From: Candidatus Nitrosopumilus sp.
GTDB taxonomy: Archaea > Thermoproteota > Nitrososphaeria > Nitrososphaerales > Nitrosopumilaceae
Direction: 5' to 3'
Assembly (NCBI GenBank): GCA_029263475.1
Contig: JAJCXK010000026.1
Location: 1 to 64,000, forward strand
DNA: 64,000 bases
Positions 25,416-34,442 of the stretch are shown one piece after another (the first letter of the stretch is position 1; the number at the start of each line of letters is the position of its first letter). Both the position numbers and the translations under genes were made by a program. The notes beneath the pieces are model-generated. The model was not told the origin of the DNA, made no database searches, and saw only the letters and a program-made list of their open reading frames with translations.

Positions 25416-26366
25416 TCATCTGAAATGATCCCACCCCAGATCTTTCAAACGCATTAAATTGCTTTCACTTTCTACAAAAACACCTTTGCCTTTGGTGACA
25501 TGTCCAATTTCAATGATTGGAGTTTTGCACATTTTTGCATTCTTCTTAATCCTGTTTCTGTTTTTGGGATGTGTTGTAAACACAAATTCATATTCTTCAC
25601 CGCCATGAAAAACTAAATTATTAAGGTTTGTTTTTTGAGACTTTGCATAGTCTACAACGTCTTTCATGGCCGGTATGTTGTTGATGACGAATTTAGTTTT
25701 ACTCTGTTTTGACATTTCGTTTAGTGTGGTGGATAACCCGTCACTGGAATCCATTGACGATGAAAAATATTTTTTATTTTTCAAACCAAAATTGAGTCTG
25801 GGTTTAGGATTGATTACTGAACTGATGGATTTTTTGCCAAAACTTCCATTTTCTTTTTTCTTGTCAAGCAGCATGTTTAATCCTACAGATGTGTATCCAA
25901 ACGGACCCGTCACAAATATCAGATCTCCATTTTTGGAATCTCTTCTGGTTACTATGGTGTCTACTGTTCCAAAAAGACACACGTTAAACACGATCTCCTT
26001 GCCCGCATTTGTATCTCCTCCAAGAATTGCTATGTCGTATTGGGCACATGCTTTTTTGAAACCTGACGCAATTTGATTAATTTTTGAGCGCGAAATTGTC
26101 TTTGGCAGGTTGATTGAAATAATTCCATATTTGGGTTTGACCCCTTTTGCGGCAAAATCACTCACGCAAGACATGACACTCTTTCTTGCTGCATCAGACA
26201 CTTTCATGCTAGGTGGGATGTCTGTGCTTTCCACCATGGTGTCTGTTTTTGCAACAATTCTGGTTTTGCCCAAATTGAACACTTCTACATCCTCAGAATC
26301 AAAGTTCCTTTTTCCTAATTTACTTTGAAAAATTTTGATTATTGCGGTCTCATCTAACTTTGTCAT
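25416..26366 (-). CDS. thiL: Thiamine-monophosphate kinase
   Basis: This enzyme of 316 residues phosphorylates thiamine monophosphate to the pyrophosphate. Typical ThiL/PurM-family features: KTDTMVESTDIPPSM, ISINLPK, AILGGDTNAGKEIVFNV, SSMDSSDGLSTTLNEMSKQS and VFHGGEEYEFVFT. It overlaps the downstream end of the phosphomutase gene by 17 bases, so the two are probably co-transcribed. Confidence 0.93.
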   Translation of the reverse strand: MTKLDETAIIKIFQSKLGKRNFDSEDVEVFNLGKTRIVAKTDTMVESTDIPPSMKVSDAARKSVMSCVSDFAAKGVKPKYGIISINLPKTISRSKINQIASGFKKACAQYDIAILGGDTNAGKEIVFNVCLFGTVDTIVTRRDSKNGDLIFVTGPFGYTSVGLNMLLDKKKENGSFGKKSISSVINPKPRLNFGLKNKKYFSSSMDSSDGLSTTLNEMSKQSKTKFVINNIPAMKDVVDYAKSQKTNLNNLVFHGGEEYEFVFTTHPKNRNRIKKNAKMCKTPIIEIGHVTKGKGVFVESESNLMRLKDLGWDHFR

Positions 26367-27648
26367 AGCATTTGTTAACTAGTTCAAGTGTGTTCTTGAC
26401 GATCTCCCTACATTTTGCCTCGTTGTTTGATTCTGCTGAAACTCTTATGATGTCTTCAGTATTTGATTTTCTGATCAGCACCCAGCTGTCTTCATCAATT
26501 ATTCCTTTGATTCCATCCATCGAAACTGTCTCGGAATAGTCCTTTGAGAATCTGGATTTCACTTCCTCGATTACTTTGTCATGAAAATCTGCGTCAATAG
26601 GAGTTTTGTCTCTAATCTGACTGTAGCTTTCCATGTAGTTTAAGATCTCGTTAAATTCAGGAGTTCCCAGCATGGATGCAATTAGTCCACTGGTCAATAT
26701 CCCTTCTCTGCAATAGTTGAACTCTGGTAAAATAAACCCGCCACTGCTCCCCTCTCCTCCGGCTTGCGCATTATTCTTTAGCATAAGATCAATCACGTTT
26801 GCCTCTCCAACTTTAGATCTCTGCACTGATCCGCCTCTCTCTACAATGAATTTCTCAACTGAGACACTTGTGTCTATACTTAGAACAAATCTTTTGTATC
26901 CTAGATCTAATGATTTTGCTACTCCCAAACCCAATGTGACATCTGCTGTCTGTTTTTTTCCATTTCTAACCACAACCAGTCGATCTCCGTCCAAATCAAA
27001 TGCAAATCCTATCTCTTTCTTGTTGGATGCTGCAACCAAATCTGATAATTCATCATATGTGGGATCCGGCCCTCTATTACATCCCTCCAGATTTTCATTA
27101 ATTACTTTCACAGTGCATCCAATTTTCTCTAATAGTTCTGGAGCAAAACCCTTGGCTGCTCCCCCTCCTATGTCCACCACGATATCAGGCTTATTTTTTA
27201 TGTCTCCAATGATCTTTTTTGCATCTTCAATGTATGATGATGATATGTCCCTCTCAACTCCTATAGTTGACGTCGGAATTTCTTGATGTTTGATGATCTG
27301 AGGAAGTTCCTGTTCATTGATTCCTCTACCCTCAATGATGAATTTCATTCCATTCCATTCTATTGGATTATGTGATGAAGATATGACTAGACCTGCTCCG
27401 TACTTTCTTGCTTCCCTAAAAACAACCGGTGTCGGTACGGTTCCTAAGTTAAAAACATCGATTCCATTTTTCATTAGTGATGCGCTGGCTGCCTCTTGTA
27501 CAATCGGACCTGACGGTCTTGTATCCTTTCCTATCACGCATTTTTTAGATTTGACTAATGATGAAAAATTGTTGGCAAACTCCAGTACGTCCTTCGGGTT
27601 GAGATCATCTCCAAATATTCCTCTGATTCCTGAAATGGTTTTTTTCAA
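26350..27648 (-). CDS. glmM: Phosphohexomutase (GlmM/ManB-like)
   Basis: The enzyme has 432 residues. The phosphoserine loop is SSSHNPIEWNGMKF, the metal loop DLDGDRLVVV, the sugar-binding loop GEGSSGGFILPEF, and the C-terminal phosphate loop region RVSAESNNEAKC. It starts MKKTISGIRGIFGDD as archaeal phosphoglucosamine mutases do. The product would feed UDP-GlcNAc synthesis for glycans; phosphomannomutase activity is possible too. It lies upstream of thiL. Confidence 0.88.
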   Translation of the reverse strand: MKKTISGIRGIFGDDLNPKDVLEFANNFSSLVKSKKCVIGKDTRPSGPIVQEAASASLMKNGIDVFNLGTVPTPVVFREARKYGAGLVISSSHNPIEWNGMKFIIEGRGINEQELPQIIKHQEIPTSTIGVERDISSSYIEDAKKIIGDIKNKPDIVVDIGGGAAKGFAPELLEKIGCTVKVINENLEGCNRGPDPTYDELSDLVAASNKKEIGFAFDLDGDRLVVVRNGKKQTADVTLGLGVAKSLDLGYKRFVLSIDTSVSVEKFIVERGGSVQRSKVGEANVIDLMLKNNAQAGGEGSSGGFILPEFNYCREGILTSGLIASMLGTPEFNEILNYMESYSQIRDKTPIDADFHDKVIEEVKSRFSKDYSETVSMDGIKGIIDEDSWVLIRKSNTEDIIRVSAESNNEAKCREIVKNTLELVNKCYDKVR

Positions 27649-27701
27649 CTAGTCCAACTCTGAAAGGCTTTTTATTAACTCTGACGTTTTCATCCAAACG
27701 T

Positions 27702-27775
27702 GCCTTGGTAGCTCAGCCTGGTAGAGCGAACGCCTCGTAAGCGTTAGGTCGCGGGCTCGTATCCCGTTCAAGGCT
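27702..27775 (+). tRNA. tRNA-Thr (anticodon CGU)
   Basis: A cloverleaf of 74 bases: acceptor GCCTTGG pairs with TCAAGGC, D arm around AGCTCAGCCTGGTAGAGC, anticodon stem AACGC/GCGTT with loop CTCGTAA (anticodon CGT), T stem GCGGG/CCCGT, discriminator T. CCA is not encoded. The T loop reads CTCGTAT, where the near-universal T54 and A58 would be C and T, which is unusual. Confidence 0.92.
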
Positions 27776-27980
27776 CTAAAATTTTTAAAATTACTAAATA
27801 ATTACTAATTTGTTTCATCAAAGGATTCGATATCTGTTTCCAATTCTTTTCCTAAACCTTTCCACCATTGTTTTGTTTCTCCTGTCAAATAATCCACTTG
27901 CAATTAGATTGGAATTGTCCTTTATAGATCTGCCGATTGATCAATCTTTGATCAACATGTGATGAATTATAAAATTACTT

Positions 27981-28175
27981 TTAGCTCTTTTCTTCATCTT
28001 CTTTTTGCTTTCTCTTCATTTTTCTGTAGATGATTATCATCAGTGTGCCACCTGCACATCCCCAAAACAATTCAGACGTTCCATTTTTTATTCCGTATGG
28101 CTCAAGTACACCTACGAAACCCAGTGTCATCACTGCCAGGAAACCCAATCCTGCAATGTCAAGAATTTTTGTCAT
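27981..28175 (-). CDS. Small two-span membrane protein
   Basis: The product has 64 residues with two hydrophobic segments (ILDIAGLGFLAVMTLGFVGV and LFWGCAGGTLMIIIYR) and a Lys/Glu-rich cytoplasmic tail (KMKRKQKEDEEKS). It is divergent from another small two-span protein at 28237 with a similar charged tail; the two may share the intervening promoter. Family not recognised. Confidence 0.55.
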   Translation of the reverse strand: MTKILDIAGLGFLAVMTLGFVGVLEPYGIKNGTSELFWGCAGGTLMIIIYRKMKRKQKEDEEKS

Positions 28176-28236
28176 GTTTTTCTATGCTTGTTTTATCATA
28201 TCAAAAAGATATATGGTTTTGTAAAACAAGCAATCT

Positions 28237-28449
28237 GTGGACAAGTATCTGATGGTAATCTTGGTTTTCATGGTTGTAAGCATACCTATTTCATTTGTAA
28301 ATCCAATTAGTGGGGAATTTAGAGATCCGCCGTTTATCGGATTGTTTTATCTTGCGGTTGCCGGCATTGCAATAATCGTTCTTTACAGCTCGTACAAGGA
28401 AAGAAAAGAAAGACAAAAGGCTAATGCTAGAAGAAGATCTAGAAAATAA
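28237..28449 (+). CDS. Small two-span membrane protein
   Basis: The product has 70 residues from a GTG. Spans near residues 4-20 (YLMVILVFMVVSIPISF) and 31-50 (FIGLFYLAVAGIAIIVLYSS) are followed by an Arg/Lys-rich tail (YKERKERQKANARRRSRK). It ends three bases before the stop of the convergent HTH gene. The basic tail could contact nucleic acid or lipid; function unknown. Confidence 0.55.
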   Translation: MDKYLMVILVFMVVSIPISFVNPISGEFRDPPFIGLFYLAVAGIAIIVLYSSYKERKERQKANARRRSRK

Positions 28450-28452
28450 AAT

Positions 28453-28734
28453 TTAAAGTTCTAATCCGAACGATTCTGCAATACTTGAAAAGTTTACGTA
28501 AGAATCCAAGTATTGTCTGCCTTTTGAAGTAATCACGAAAGTATTCTTACCGTCAAACTCTATTTTATAGATTAGACCTGCACCTGTCAAATTCTCTAGA
28601 AACTTTGATAATCGTGAATGTGATAGGTTTGCCTTTGTTAACAGAGACGTTGTTTTGATGCCATCCTGGCCCTGTTCTTGTGTGGCGTTTAGTACATCTG
28701 CAACAATTTGCATGCTTGTTCTGTAGGATGCCAT
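28453..28734 (-). CDS. HTH_45-type winged-helix regulator
   Basis: The protein has 93 residues and is a close paralogue of the protein at 8797-9078; both contain TTSLL(A/T)KANLSHSRLS and end SIAESFGLEL or DIAESFGLEL. The identical length and ends suggest duplication within the lineage. It is divergent from the gene at 28819. Target unknown. Confidence 0.85.
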   Translation of the reverse strand: MASYRTSMQIVADVLNATQEQGQDGIKTTSLLTKANLSHSRLSKFLENLTGAGLIYKIEFDGKNTFVITSKGRQYLDSYVNFSSIAESFGLEL

Positions 28735-28818
28735 ATGTACATAATCCTAAAACTATGATATAAGGGTATTACCATCAATTCAGATCAGATAAATAAGCTC
28801 TGACATGATTTTCGTGCA

Positions 28819-29406
28819 ATGTCATCCTCACAATCATCTGTTCCATGGTTTGATGGCTTTGTCGGTGTGGCTTACAGGTATTATGATCTAAGAATGAATG
28901 TTGTTCCGTTATTTACTGATCGAAAAGAAGCCACTTCTATCTGGCATGATATAATTCATCCGTGGATAGATCCATCGATCAAAATTAGGTTTCTGGAAAT
29001 TGATGACAAGTACTGGTTTATCATGGGTTCTGATTCTCAAAAGAATGATACGAATCTATCTTTTTTTAAAGAATTGGAAAAGTCTGAAAATTATGAGCGA
29101 TTCAAGAAAGGTCATGATGGTGAGGCATATTTGAGGTTGGGGGTATATGCAAAAAAATCTCTTGACGATGTTAAAAAAGACGCAGTGTGCAGCTGTACTC
29201 ATGAAGCTCGAGATCACGATGAGGGTGATGGCGATGCGTGTTTGTTCAACACATGTACTTGTAAAACATTTTCTAGTTTCCAAGTAAACTTGCTAAAGAA
29301 GAAGAAGATCATTACTGACATTGAATTTTTGGAAGAAAAAGATGTGAAAAAAGATCCTCTTGTTTGGAATTGTATTAATGCAAATAAATTTTCAAAACTG
29401 GATTGA
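28819..29406 (+). CDS. Conserved protein with Cys/His zinc-type motif
   Basis: The protein has 195 residues with no membrane span. The middle part is helical and charged. Near residues 122-152 it has CSCTHEARDH, then CLFNTCTCKTF: a CxC-H-H-C-C-C pattern that fits one or two zinc sites and recurs in thaumarchaeal proteins. The N-terminus (PWFDGFVGVAYRYYDLRMNV) is aromatic-rich. It is followed, after a two-base gap, by the convergent zinc-ribbon gene. Function unknown. Confidence 0.65.
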   Translation: MSSSQSSVPWFDGFVGVAYRYYDLRMNVVPLFTDRKEATSIWHDIIHPWIDPSIKIRFLEIDDKYWFIMGSDSQKNDTNLSFFKELEKSENYERFKKGHDGEAYLRLGVYAKKSLDDVKKDAVCSCTHEARDHDEGDGDACLFNTCTCKTFSSFQVNLLKKKKIITDIEFLEEKDVKKDPLVWNCINANKFSKLD

Positions 29407-29408
29407 TT

Positions 29409-29576
29409 TCAGTCTAGATGTTTGTTGACTCTGACATGTTCTCCTGGATAGTGTTCGCTTACTCTTTTTGAATAGCAATCTCCACACATCGCTCCGTCTA
29501 TACCCCATTCTTCCATTGGATTGTAATGGAGTTCTATATTTCCACTACAAACGGCACAGTTTTCTTTTTTACCCAA
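29409..29576 (-). CDS. 55-residue zinc-ribbon protein
   Basis: A TTG-started frame encodes 55 residues with two CxxC pairs: NCAVCSGN near residues 6-12 and AMCGDCYSKR near 32-41, spaced as in a zinc ribbon, then a His-containing tail (HYPGEHVRVNKHLD). The Cys spacing and clean coding sequence make a real gene likely despite its size. It is convergent with the gene at 28819. Confidence 0.65.
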   Translation of the reverse strand: MGKKENCAVCSGNIELHYNPMEEWGIDGAMCGDCYSKRVSEHYPGEHVRVNKHLD

Positions 29577-29739
29577 AGTGTTTTAGATCTTTTTAGTCTA
29601 TATAAAAAACATTCTGGAATTAATCATGCTCAAAAAAATCATGTTAAATAATACCGCATTATATTGAATCTAGGTAGACGGTCTGACCAATGTAAACCTC
29701 CTGCAAGATTTTTACTTGGTCGGATTTCTACCCTTTAAA

Positions 29740-31491
29740 TTAAAACAAGTTACTGGTTAGTTTTTTCAAAGCTAAAATCTCTTCTTCTTCTTGCCTGATT
29801 TTCTTATCAATAACACGGAGCATAGAATCATTCCACACGTGCTGAGAAAAGAAATTATGTTTAGTATTTGCCAGTTCAATTTCATCATCTACTACTGTGT
29901 CTTCTAGAAATTTAGTCACAATTACATCCGTAATTTTTAAAATTCTGGAATTAAGTTTGAAACTACGGAAAATAGGCTCAAGTTTTCTTATGTCTCCCTT
30001 GAAATCTCCTTTTGACTCTAGAATTTTTTTATGAAGAATCCTAAAGTAGACTGAGACAAAAAATAGTGTCGCATATCTTTTTGTTTTATGTCCTCCCTGT
30101 TTTCCATATTTCAGTGATTTTTTTGCAAATTCTTTAACGAGATACGGATATAGCAAAATTCTATAGTCATCTTTTAGATTATCGTTGAATACGTCATCGT
30201 ACTTGCTTCCTCTTGGGAGAAATTGAGCTGGTGAACTATAAGCTTCGGTTGGTCTTTGTTCAATCCCTGCAACCAACGCCTGTATTGCATCTTTTGCCAC
30301 GATAACTTTCTTGTGGTTGTCTGGGAGATAATTATTGTATATCATGTCCCCTCCGTATTCTGATTGCTTGGACTTTGTTTTTGTATCAAAAGAACCGGCT
30401 TGAATTTCATAAAAATAACCGCAGTTTTTTAGCTGTGATTTGATGGATTTATGAAAGTCCATTAATGAAACTAGATCTTTTCCTCTTACTGAGTTCTGAG
30501 AATTTCTGTACTTTGTAATGTTGTTTTGTTCTTGTTCGTCATCAGCTTTGATAATTGTAACTGTCATAGAACCTTCCATGTTCTTTGTCCTCTTCGAATG
30601 ATCAAGAATAGAGTTTGATGTTTGTGCCCCGTTGACAATTTGAGGGGCGTGAAGCTCGATCATATTTTCACCCAATTCTGAAAAGTCACTTACTACGATG
30701 GTAATTCCATTATTGTAAAAGAAAAATTTATTTGGATTGGTTTGCAATGTTTCACGCAATCCTTTGTTGACTGTAGTTTTGAATTGCATCCATTGTCTAA
30801 TATTGGATTCAAATACATAATCTCTGTTCGTACTAACAAATTCTGTTAGTTCACGTAATTTCAAAATTCCAAGTATTGTATTTTCATGTCTCAGCATCCT
30901 CTCTAGTTTGATGGATGATTTTTTGCCTGCTGCAGGTTTTTTAATTCTGTCCCATAGTTTTTGAATTATTACTTTTTGATCTATTATTTCCACTATGTCA
31001 TCTTCATACTCTACCTTTTGATCTGTCACGTAACAACATTTTATTTTGAGATTCTTTTCCTTGATTTTTGTGACAAGTTGTGCTAATTCGGGTCTCATTT
31101 TTGTTACATCTTTTGCAAGCAATCGTTTTGCATCTTCTTTGAATTTGGCTATGGATTCTAGTGAATGCGATGTGCCATATTTTGATTGAAATAATCTAAC
31201 GGTATTATCTGAAAAGTCTACTGGAAGATAGGCATCAATCCCAAGATCGTTTGCTCCGTCAACAATCGCATCTGCCGCATCATCTTCTGTAGCCTCAAAA
31301 ACTCTTGTTAAAATCCACTGAAGAAAATTATTTCCTTTCTCTACCTCACTTTTTGAATTTTCTGCATATTCGTGAATGCTTCCCTCTACATTTTCTGCAA
31401 AACCTTCTAGAGGTGTGCTTGAATTTTTTTGTACTAATAGCGTACGTGAACCAGGTATGAATTCTAATAGACTATTTTCATTTTGAGACAT
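29740..31491 (-). CDS. AIPR-family protein with PD-(D/E)xK-like N-terminus
   Basis: The protein has 583 residues. The centre (FFFYNNGITIVVSDF and APQIVNGAQTSNSILD) is the AIPR (abortive infection phage resistance) signature. N-terminal to it, NDLGIDAYLPV (Asp86) and VRLFQSKYG (Gln102, Lys104) match the D...QxK core of restriction-endonuclease-like folds. AIPR proteins are linked to phage defence, often alone. It stands alone here, with no methylase beside it. A solo defence nuclease is the likely role; the trigger is unknown. Confidence 0.82.
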   Translation of the reverse strand: MSQNENSLLEFIPGSRTLLVQKNSSTPLEGFAENVEGSIHEYAENSKSEVEKGNNFLQWILTRVFEATEDDAADAIVDGANDLGIDAYLPVDFSDNTVRLFQSKYGTSHSLESIAKFKEDAKRLLAKDVTKMRPELAQLVTKIKEKNLKIKCCYVTDQKVEYEDDIVEIIDQKVIIQKLWDRIKKPAAGKKSSIKLERMLRHENTILGILKLRELTEFVSTNRDYVFESNIRQWMQFKTTVNKGLRETLQTNPNKFFFYNNGITIVVSDFSELGENMIELHAPQIVNGAQTSNSILDHSKRTKNMEGSMTVTIIKADDEQEQNNITKYRNSQNSVRGKDLVSLMDFHKSIKSQLKNCGYFYEIQAGSFDTKTKSKQSEYGGDMIYNNYLPDNHKKVIVAKDAIQALVAGIEQRPTEAYSSPAQFLPRGSKYDDVFNDNLKDDYRILLYPYLVKEFAKKSLKYGKQGGHKTKRYATLFFVSVYFRILHKKILESKGDFKGDIRKLEPIFRSFKLNSRILKITDVIVTKFLEDTVVDDEIELANTKHNFFSQHVWNDSMLRVIDKKIRQEEEEILALKKLTSNLF

Positions 31492-31569
31492 TCATGATTT
31501 CTAATATGCTATATATTTAGAGAATTTGGTAACTATGTAATAACTCTGTATAGGATATGATGATGTAAA

Positions 31570-31980
31570 TTGTTGAAAAAAATGATTATTGTTGGGATGA
31601 CTGTTCTAGTGATTTTACTTATTACCGGATTGGTTATTTCCAGCTATCCTATAGAGGAAAAAACCGATGATGCAGAGTTATCTGTAAAAGGTGATGTGGT
31701 AATGCCATCCAAGGTTTCTAGACCTGGATGTGAGGAAATTGACCGATGTTACATCCCATCTTCAATTGTAATTGAGTCTGGAAAAGAAATCATCTGGATT
31801 AATGAAGATTCTGCGTTTCATAGTGTCACTTCTGGCTTCTATGACTCTCCTACAAATCTATTTGACAGTGGGCACCTGGATCCTTTTGAATCGTATACTC
31901 TTGCTTTTGACGAAAAAGGTACTTTTGATTATTTCTGCACTCTTCATCCTTGGATGATGGGACAGGTAATAGTTGAATAA
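31570..31980 (+). CDS. Membrane-anchored cupredoxin (plastocyanin-like)
   Basis: The protein has 136 residues from a TTG (a second TTG and an ATG follow at 31573 and 31582). After an N-terminal anchor (MIIVGMTVLVILLITGLVI) comes a blue-copper domain: His in DSAFHSVTSG and the CxxHxxM loop YFCTLHPWMMG supply the type 1 copper ligands. Such proteins are numerous in ammonia-oxidising archaea, where they replace cytochromes as electron carriers. Electron transfer outside the membrane is the expected role. Confidence 0.88.
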   Translation: MLKKMIIVGMTVLVILLITGLVISSYPIEEKTDDAELSVKGDVVMPSKVSRPGCEEIDRCYIPSSIVIESGKEIIWINEDSAFHSVTSGFYDSPTNLFDSGHLDPFESYTLAFDEKGTFDYFCTLHPWMMGQVIVE

Positions 31981-31995
31981 ATTAATTGTTAAATG

Positions 31996-32067
31996 AGGTA
32001 CCCGAGGGAGTCGAACCCCCTTGTATAAGCTTTGCAGGCTCACGCATAACCGTTCTGCCAGAGTACC
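31996..32067 (-). tRNA. tRNA-Cys (anticodon GCA)
   Basis: A cloverleaf of 72 bases on the minus strand: acceptor GGTACTC pairs with GGGTACC, anticodon stem TGAGC/GCTTA with loop CTGCAAA (anticodon GCA), T arm GGGGG-TTCGACT-CCCTC, discriminator T as expected for tRNA-Cys. CCA is not encoded. Confidence 0.94.
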
Positions 32068-32106
32068 GTTTTGAAAAACACAAAATGAACAATTAAACTC
32101 TTTAGA

Positions 32107-32328
32107 TTAGAATTTGTTAAATGGCTTTGAAGCCAACTTTACATCCTCGCCTTTTACCGTCTTTCTACTTGCGTGAGATGCCATGTCTACTGCATTTTTA
32201 GCGATACTATCTGCAATCTCCTCGATTACTCTCCTTAGTTCATCAGCTGATTCGTCACTAACTCTTTCCGCCCCCGCTTTTTTTAAAATTCTGTACATTG
32301 CAGATAATCCTAGTTCAGATGATTTCAT
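32107..32328 (-). CDS. Archaeal histone
   Basis: The protein has 73 residues from ATG 32328 and a single histone fold: helix 1 [18 protein letters not shown], the long helix 2 ([20 protein letters not shown]), then [15 protein letters not shown], which supplies the loop-2 DNA contacts. It would dimerise and wrap DNA in the HMf manner. It lies between tRNA-Cys and the divergent tatD. Confidence 0.93.
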   Translation of the reverse strand: MKSSELGLSAMYRILKKAGAERVSDESADELRRVIEEIADSIAKNAVDMASHASRKTVKGEDVKLASKPFNKF

Positions 32329-32423
32329 AAAATACATTTCAGTTTTTTCCGAAAAAAGATAACGAGTGAAAAAATATCACCCAGGAATCGATTTATACAG
32401 ACTATTTTAAAAATTGATTAGAC

Positions 32424-33185
32424 ATGACCTGGCATTTTGATTCCCACATACATTTATCAGATCCTGCTTATGCTTCTGATATGAAATTTATCTCAAAACA
32501 AATGGAATGTCTTAAGATTAAAGCATGTTGTGTGTCAACAAATTATGAAAATTCATTACAGACTTTAGAACTTGGGAAAAACAGTGAATTGATTTTGCCT
32601 TTTATAGGAATTCATCCAGAATTTGCAAATGATGATCTTGAAAATATGGTGAATTTAATTGAAGACAATCATGGTTCTATTTCTGGAATTGGTGAAATAG
32701 GATTAGATCCAACTTATGAAAGTGAATGTGAATGTGGTGATGTTGCAAGACAAAATCATGTATTTGAAACGTTCTTGTCACTAGCTGAAAAACTTAACAA
32801 ACCTGTCTCAATTCATTCACGAAAAAGCCTAGATGACGTTCTTCAAATCATGACTTCTTATAATCCAAATCGTGCATTATTGCATTGGTTTGATGGAAGC
32901 AAAAAGCAGCTACAAAAAGCCATGGATATGGGATTTTTTGTCTCCTATGGACCTGTCACGATTTATGCTAATGATAAGCAAACCTTACTCTCTAAAACCG
33001 ACGAATCTAAAATCCTTGTTGAAACTGATGGTCCCGTAAGATTTTCTAGATGTTTTGAAATGAAATCTGGACAAGTCAGCTTTATTCCCAGTGTGATTTT
33101 TTGTGCTTCAAAGATTTTGGATAAGTCCTTTGATGAAATGGCATCCTTATTGGAAATAAATTCAAAATCCTTTCTTGGAATATAG
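32424..33185 (+). CDS. TatD-family metal-dependent hydrolase
   Basis: The protein has 253 residues. FDSHIHLSDPAY supplies the first HxH metal ligands, then GIHPEFA, ISGIGEIGLDPTYE (Glu), VSIHSRKSL, LHWFDGS and VETDGPVRF (final Asp), in the TatD order. TatD proteins are 3'-5' DNases or other phosphoesterases. Beyond it the integrated element begins, so this may be the last core gene before the insertion. Confidence 0.87.
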   Translation: MTWHFDSHIHLSDPAYASDMKFISKQMECLKIKACCVSTNYENSLQTLELGKNSELILPFIGIHPEFANDDLENMVNLIEDNHGSISGIGEIGLDPTYESECECGDVARQNHVFETFLSLAEKLNKPVSIHSRKSLDDVLQIMTSYNPNRALLHWFDGSKKQLQKAMDMGFFVSYGPVTIYANDKQTLLSKTDESKILVETDGPVRFSRCFEMKSGQVSFIPSVIFCASKILDKSFDEMASLLEINSKSFLGI

Positions 33186-33241
33186 GTATCAAAATCCCTA
33201 CTTTTGCGGTCTTTTAATATATCCTCAGGACTATATCATTC

Positions 33242-34408
33242 GTGATTGATTACATCAATGAATTGTTGAATCGGGAGGAGTTTTTTGAGAAAATTTATGC
33301 AAAAAGCAATTCAAATGATTCAAGAAACGCCACACAATCAGCGATCATAAATCTTGATTTTTACTGTGAAGACGTTTACAAAAAAAGTTCTGATATGATT
33401 CTAAAAGATCTCAAAAAAGACCTGGATGGGACAAACAATCCTGGCAAAGTACTGCGATTTCTTGACAAATTCAATATTTGGCTAAGGGAAGATCATCCCC
33501 AAATTGTTCTTACAAACAAACGAAATCAGGCTAGAAGGCCACTAGAGGCCAAAAACCCTACATCCATCAAAAATTATTTCAGTAGAGTAAGAAAATTCAT
33601 GAAACTTTGCTATGGGATAAGGATTACTGATGATGATGTTAGGGATTACATTACATTTCCAGTGTCTGAATCAGATGATGAGGACGCAGAACCATTTGAA
33701 TCAAACGAACTTCGAAATGTGATAGATCACGCCAAGCCCAAACGAAAGACAATGTACATGTTCATGAAAGATACTGGTGCACGACTGATTGAAACAATCA
33801 GGATAAAGAAGAAAAATATTGACTTTACTCATGATCCACCAATTGTAACTTTTCCAAAAGGAATAGTAAAAGGAAAAACAAAAACTCGAATCAACTATCT
33901 TACAAAAGAAACTGCACCGCGTGTATCATTGTTAATCAAAAGTATGGATGATGATGATTTTATTTTTAGAGACAATAACCAACAAACAGAACATCAGGCA
34001 AGAAAGAATGAACAAAGTGCATTTCGTAGATTATGTGATAATCTGGGTTATTTGGAAAGATACGAACACAACAAGCGAAACAAGAAAAACATACACAGTA
34101 TTCGTGCATTTTGTTGTACAAAGTATGAAGAAGGTACAAACAGCGAAAGATTGGCACATGGATATATTGGCCATAAGAGATACCTTGAACAATATCTAAG
34201 ACAGTCCGATGAAAAAAAATCTCAAAAATTCAGACAAGCTGAATCCTATCTTTCATTATATGATAACATGGTAATTGTACAGGAAAACAAAGATGAAAAA
34301 ATGGATGCTATGGAAAAACAAATGGAATTGCAAGGTGTAATGTTACGAGAACAACAAAAGTTTATTGAACAATGGAAGAAAGAAAAAACTCCAGATATTG
34401 AAAACTAG
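33242..34408 (+). CDS. Tyrosine recombinase (integrase 1)
   Basis: The protein has 388 residues, starting TTG or GTG-like at 33242. Catalytic residues: Arg181 in KDTGARLIETI, Lys in the KGKTKTRINYL hairpin, His285-x-x-Arg288 in HSIRAFCCTKY, His in HGYIGHKRYLEQYL and its following Tyr. The N-terminal 130 residues form a SAM-like core-binding domain. The C-terminal 60 are a coiled coil (EKMDAMEKQMELQGVMLREQ). It lies 56 bases after tatD, reading away from it, as an element integrase near an attachment site would. Confidence 0.9.
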   Translation: MIDYINELLNREEFFEKIYAKSNSNDSRNATQSAIINLDFYCEDVYKKSSDMILKDLKKDLDGTNNPGKVLRFLDKFNIWLREDHPQIVLTNKRNQARRPLEAKNPTSIKNYFSRVRKFMKLCYGIRITDDDVRDYITFPVSESDDEDAEPFESNELRNVIDHAKPKRKTMYMFMKDTGARLIETIRIKKKNIDFTHDPPIVTFPKGIVKGKTKTRINYLTKETAPRVSLLIKSMDDDDFIFRDNNQQTEHQARKNEQSAFRRLCDNLGYLERYEHNKRNKKNIHSIRAFCCTKYEEGTNSERLAHGYIGHKRYLEQYLRQSDEKKSQKFRQAESYLSLYDNMVIVQENKDEKMDAMEKQMELQGVMLREQQKFIEQWKKEKTPDIEN

Positions 34409-34442
34409 TTTTTGAATTCAATTAAAATAAATCAAAAAATAA

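Noticed and set aside
31996-33242. tRNA-Cys as integration site of the element
   Set aside because: The tRNA 3' end faces away from the element, the histone and tatD genes lie between, and no second copy of the tRNA end was found.
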